Of a DNA stretch of 64,000 bases, positions 59,588 through 64,000 are shown piece after piece. The notes under the pieces are model-generated. The model saw only the letters and a program-made list of their open reading frames with translations. It was not told the DNA's origin and did no database searches. The translations under genes were made by a program, and so were the position numbers. The DNA lies in the NCBI GenBank assembly GCA_940337035.1, contig OW679197.1:35469219-35533218 (forward strand), read 5' to 3'. Positions within the stretch are counted from its first letter, which is position 1; each line of letters begins with the position of its first letter. Origin of the DNA: Agriotes lineatus (lineage: Eukaryota > Arthropoda > Insecta > Coleoptera > Elateridae).

Positions 59588-61320
59588 TACTTTTTATGGC
59601 CGTGTCGCTACGATTTTTTTGCCGAATCTACATTCTAGCATTAATTCATGTCCGATAATTTTTTTATCGTGCACAGAACAACGTAATCGGCCCTCGCGTA
59701 CCGCTCGTGCTGATTAATACGTAGTTTCTGTGCACTCTAAAAAATTACAGGAAAGAATTAATGCTCTTATGAGATTATAAGTGATAATTTGCATATAACT
59801 GATAGATTTCCTTAGCTTCCCATGAATACAAATTTGCATGGCTTTTCCAAGAAGGTTGACCACCTTTCTGTAGGATTGTTCCCATTGACATGGGTTCCCA
59901 GAGTGTTACAGATGGCCCCTGGCGATGCCTGTGCAGCTGGAATGGGATTTGATAGTTTTCCTCTTTGAAGCGGCACTTTCTTCAGGGTCAACATAGCCCG
60001 ATAAACTTATAGTTATCGATATTCTTCTGGGTGGTATACTCAAGACCTTTGAAGTTGTCTCGTAAATACACCCGTACTTAGGGCTGCTTTTGGGTGACCA
60101 CTGTGCGTCAGACGCTTTTCTTGTGTATCACGAGGATTATATTTTCTGAATTTACTTACCGTTTGTGAGTTTTATTTCTTTGCGGCCCTTCTAACACGCA
60201 TGTATTCACTCAGTAAAACGAATTTGGAAGTACACGCGTTTTAGTTCCCTTTTCGGAAAAAAATTATATTTATTTATGTAGTCTCCAAGGCAACCACCCA
60301 ATTATTTCATACACAAACATGATAAATCAGATTACCTAATTTACATACTCGATCAATACTGTACATACAATTCACTTAATGTTTGAATTATTTAATTCGC
60401 ATTTTATAACAATGAGCATGTTTTTGGTTATCATAAATTTTTAATTAATACACTTTTATGTCAATTTAGTATCCTTATAATATTTTTGTAATAAAAAATT
60501 ACACGGTAGCAATTTTCATAAAACAAATAGAAAATTTGGGATAGATTTTTAAAAATAACTGTTTAGATAATGTAAATCTCATGATATTTTGCTTTAAAGC
60601 TAAATGCATTTTGAAAAACTTTATTAAGAATTATATTGAATATTTTCTTGTACAAACTATACCATTGCAATGTTGTTTTAGGTTTTGGCACATGCACTTG
60701 TAGTTAAATAATTTCCAAGTGGCAATTCTGCGTTTTGCTGTTATAGGTACCATCTTCTCACATAACTTCTTGTTACTATATAACATGCTTATCGATTCCA
60801 AACAGAAAGTGTAGTATTCATTGAAATGATTTTCCAGTTTTATTAACTTGTGTATTATTGCGCTTTACAATATAGAATTCCTGCAATGCTTTGGTTTCTA
60901 ACGTATTTCTTCAATTATTAAATTTATTTTTCACTTTAGGTAATTTACAAAACGCCACGCTATCAGCAAGGTCCTTAATTTAAATGTCGTTAAACTCAGC
61001 GATAAAGTAAAGTACAACGGCCATTCCTTGATTTTGTTTGCATACAAAAAGAACTATAAAATTAAGTTAATAATTCCAAAGACATAACATGCGACATAAA
61101 GCATTTTAATTGTCCCATAAAAACGAACTCCTCCCAAAAACGCGATCTGATAGTTAAATCTAAGAAGTGGGTTAACACCCTTTGTTGCCAAGCTACAGTT
61201 TTTAAACCCCTACTGGGTTTATTTATTAATTTTGTAATTTTTGTAAACGTTTTGCATTTATTCTGATATTCTCCTAATTTTCCTAAGGGGGCTGGTAGCG
61301 TCGAGTTAAAACCCAACTAA
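59588..61320. other. AT-rich non-coding DNA
   Basis: Frames at 59812-59994 and 61062-61316 have no domains. Nothing else is supported. Confidence 0.35.
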
Positions 61321-61740
61321 CCTTGTTCTGTTTCAAGTTCAACCGAGAAAAGGCAGCCGTAATGCACCGCCAGCCATTATGAGAACAATAAGCTCTAATG
61401 CAATTTTTAACTAATTAATTATAATTAAACAAAGGCGTTAAATAATTAATTGGAGAGAAGTGTGAAATTAACATTCCGCCCAAGCCCTCTCAGCACAATG
61501 AGATAATTACCAACGGTTTACTTTATTAACCATTATCCATTATTATGTGGAGTTTATTCAGTATTGTGCGTGCATATAAGGAAATATAAACATCGCTAAC
61601 AGTGGCAATAAAATGTTATCACGGCCCTGCACGAATGACCCGCTCTTTCGGTTTATGCACAAACATACTTAATTAAATTCCAATCGGACTTTTTCTTCGT
61701 TCTAATCGATTTTGCCCGTGCAAGGAGATAAGGATCTACG
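61321..61740. other. Unique island with clustered ATTAATTA motifs, possible enhancer
   Basis: Contains CTAATTAATTATAATTA, AAATAATTAATTGG, AGATAATTAC and CTTAATTAAATTCC within a non-repetitive segment that also has GC-rich words such as GCACCGCCAGCC and CATAACATTCCGCCC-like stretches. Dense homeodomain cores in an otherwise conserved-looking sequence are typical of developmental enhancers, but this is inference. Confidence 0.3.
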
Positions 61741-62590
61741 TTAGGTATCGGTATATTGGCTTGAATGAGTCATATAAAGCACAGTGACCGAAGTAAATGT
61801 TGGAGGGAAAGGTGACTTGTGTATAGTTTAACATCTAAATTTAGAATAAAACCTAAAACCAATCAGGAACTCTGTACTTTTATGTAAACTGATTGCTCAG
61901 TTTAAGCAAAGATTCACAAAAAACTTTTAAGGGGTGAGTTTACTGACTAGAAGATAAAATTAGACTAAAATTAGTAACATTGTTGCAATTTTCAGTAACT
62001 CTCATACAGGGAAAGAAAAAACAATGGTCAAAGATGACACAAATCGCAATAGAAGAAAAAAGAGAAGAATATGACAGCAAAATATACAAATCATTTTTAA
62101 ACGTAAAAAACTAATGACTAAAAAAAACAAAATATCGGAATTTGTAAAATGAATCCAAGGGACAGTGAAATTACTTACCACAAATCCAAGAAATATGAAA
62201 ACGTTGAAATATAGTAAAACATAAGTAAAGAGCTGCTATACTTTTTTAAGAAATATTAGAAACAAAGAAGAAGAGAAAAGAAGACATATATGAGGACTGG
62301 AGAATAATAATCTAAAAAATAATTAAGTGACTGCAATCATGCAAAATACATTAATTTATGATTAAAAGTGAAATAAGTTAATACATTAGGGACAAACGTA
62401 TTCAATGATATAAAAATAAAAGAAATGCCTGGGAGTAGAGGTAATGATATAACTAATTTGTAGTGGAGGCCCGAAAAACTAGCAGGGAAAAAGCAATAAA
62501 TAAGCAATAATAAGTGAGGCAATTAAAAGGCAACCCCCTATCGAAATTCCATTAACCAAAAAAAAGAAAAAGAAATTTCTGCTAATTACT
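61741..62590. other. AT-rich non-coding DNA
   Basis: Purine-rich stretches (AAAGAAAAAAGAGAAG-like) without coding or repeat assignment. Confidence 0.4.
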
Positions 62591-62750
62591 GCTGCCACGG
62601 AAAATAGTTGGTACCGGATGTCATAATAACATAATGACACTCGTTAGTAGGGTTGGAGGTCCCATAAAATGTACAGTGACGCCTATAATTGGCTTAACAG
62701 CTGTTGGCAGAGTGCGAAATAAAATAAAAAATAAAATAAATAAAATACTA
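62591..62750 (+). mobile_element. SINE copy, 5'-truncated
   Basis: From GCTGCCACGGAAAATAGTTGG onward it matches the 3' half of the SINE at 63345-63472: CCGGATGTCATAATAACAT, GTCCC.ATAAAATGTACAG and TATAATTGGC.TAAC.GC. It ends in an AAAAT-type A-rich tail (62718-62748). GCTAAT occurs on both sides and may be part of a target-site duplication. The 5S-like head is missing. Confidence 0.85.
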
Positions 62751-63218
62751 GCTAATCGCGAACGAGCAATAGACAAAATTGTGGAAAATTAAAATACCTA
62801 CAGCATTTCTGAATACATAATGAGAACAACGTCATTATCTACGCATCCATTCTTCTTCTTCTTCTTATTTTGTCATACGCAATTTCTTTGAAGATTCTTG
62901 TTTTGGCAGCGTCACGAAGCTATTTAGAGTCGCGCAGTCCAGTATACTGACGTATTACATGTTTCGCTGTCATGAGAGTCCTGTACGTGATATAATACGA
63001 GTATGATGGTGCTATGATGTAATATTCCATTTTTGCATGTTATCAGCATGTTCAGAGCCCATATTCGCCAATAATACGAATATTTTAGGCATTCTGCTTA
63101 GGAACCATATTTTAAATGTTTCAAAGTTATGATAGTAACATAGATATGTAGGGTGGACATGGTAAGAACTAATCTTGAAAAGAAAATATAACAAGCTAAT
63201 AACTAGCATAGAAAATAG

Positions 63219-63472
63219 GGTTTCCGGGTGGTGTAGCTTGAACAAGCGTCCACGTTCGATCAGAAGAGTTAAGCAACGCTCTTTCTGGTCAGAACTTGGA
63301 TGGGAGTTCCACGGCTGCTTCTCTCAGCGCCTAGTGATACGGCTGTCACGGAAATAGTTGGACCCGGATGTCATAATAACATCATGACAGTCGTTGGGGT
63401 TGGAAGTCCCCATAAAATGTACAGCGACGCGTATAATTGGCCTAACGGCTGTTGGCTGAGCACCAAAAAAAA
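63219..63472 (+). mobile_element. 5S-rRNA-derived SINE
   Basis: The head (about 63221-63310) matches 5S rRNA: GGTGGTGTAGCTTGAAC, CGTTCGATCAGAAGAGTTAAGCAACG and GGTCAGAACTTGGATGGG, which cover the internal RNA polymerase III control elements (box A region AGTTAAGCAACG and box C region GGTCAG.ACTTGGATGGG). A unique body follows, then the shared tail (63419-63463) and a 9-A run. This head-body-tail layout is that of a SINE3-type element transcribed by Pol III and copied by a partner LINE. It is not a functional 5S gene: the sequence diverges after ATGGG and has several changes. Confidence 0.88.
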
Positions 63473-64000
63473 ATCTAATATGTGGTCCAACAGAAAATAT
63501 AAATAATATACACAAATTCCAAAAAAAAACAGGACAGACAACAGGTCCCTAGGTGCGAGAGAAACACAGTCACATGATACTTCAATATTCGTACTACCTT
63601 CTATTAAAATAAAAACGTTGGAAAGGCGTAACTAACATCGGAAGATATGGGGAAGCAAATCTGAGGGCGATTACTTTATGGTATTAGAATACATATAGAT
63701 TATAGTGTAATCCTCGTCGAAGAATATATTTATATATTGTGTTCAAAGTTTTACTTTAATAACAACTACCATTAAGCCGTACGTCATCAACAATTGCTAT
63801 TATCTCGTTATAATATAATAGAGTGGTATTTATTAAAACCGTAATCTCAGGGTTCTTTTATATTTTTGAATCTGTAACATACCTTACCAGTCTTTTGAGC
63901 ATATGCTAAAATTAAGTGCGTTTAACCGACCTTTATCTCAGGTTACTGTCATAATTTAAGTTAATGCAATACAAGTTATCTGAATACACTCAAATAAATC
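63473..64000. other. AT-rich non-coding DNA to window end
   Basis: No supported feature. Confidence 0.4.

Noticed and set aside
63230..63310. Functional 5S rRNA gene
   Set aside because: Only part of 5S is present, with many changes, and it is followed by a SINE body and tail.

Overview
The window looks like a stretch of intergenic or intronic DNA from a large, AT-rich, transposon-laden arthropod genome, most likely an insect. The reasons are degenerate CCTAA (TTAGG-type) repeats, insect-typical LINE clades (RTE-like, R1-like, CR1/Jockey-like), hAT and mariner relics, many fold-back MITEs, and a 5S-rRNA-derived SINE. I find no convincing intact host gene, no tRNA or full rRNA gene, no CRISPR array and nothing bacterial. 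The one long open frame (34486-37206) is the endonuclease/reverse transcriptase polyprotein of a non-LTR retrotransposon.

Layout. 1-540: RTE-like reverse transcriptase relic. 6.2-7.4 kb: hAT (ZBED5-like) transposase relic on the minus strand. 10.0 kb: short palindromic MITE. 12.3-12.5 kb: element tail shared with the SINEs at the right end. 14.2-14.8 kb: old tandem duplication. 20.7-21.6 kb: non-autonomous hAT element full of TAATTAC motifs. 24.8-25.6 kb: weak LINE relic and a GTCTG-module repeat. 28.0-28.7 kb: cluster of inverted-repeat elements. 29.4-29.5 kb: TATA/short exon/GTAAGT arrangement that could be a first exon. 33.2-34.0 kb: large fold-back element next to the 5'-truncated LINE (34.5-37.5 kb). 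39.6-41.4 kb: LINE tail, hAT (TTF/ZMYM-like) relic, and palindromes beside it. 42.4-44.5 kb: GC-rich island carrying a 0.76 kb long-TIR element with repeated ends. 44.55-45.15 kb: internally deleted RTE-like copy. 47.3-47.6 kb: mariner relic. 48.0-50.15 kb: exon-like frame, then a second LINE copy with a long 3' region. 51.8-52.9 kb: R1-clade RT fragment bracketed by degenerate CCTAA tracts. 53.5 kb: small fold-back element. 55.4-56.4 and 57.6-58.3 kb: RTE-like relics on opposite strands. 59.4 kb: near-perfect 154-bp palindrome of the 10.0-kb family. 62.6 and 63.2 kb: two SINE copies, the second with a 5S-like head.

Several islands (about 2.6-3.25, 15.1-15.8, 18.9-19.2, 31.4-32.0, 45.75-46.33, 54.06-54.44 and 61.32-61.74 kb) are less AT-rich or motif-dense and lack repeat signatures. 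They are the best candidates for conserved regulatory DNA of a distant gene, but that is inference from composition and short motifs only. The genes do not work together as a pathway. The functional logic is that of mobile elements: autonomous LINEs (ORF, 3' hairpin, ATT tail), SINEs using a shared tail, and MITEs dependent on absent transposases. Most copies are decayed, and only the LINE at 34.5 kb looks recent.
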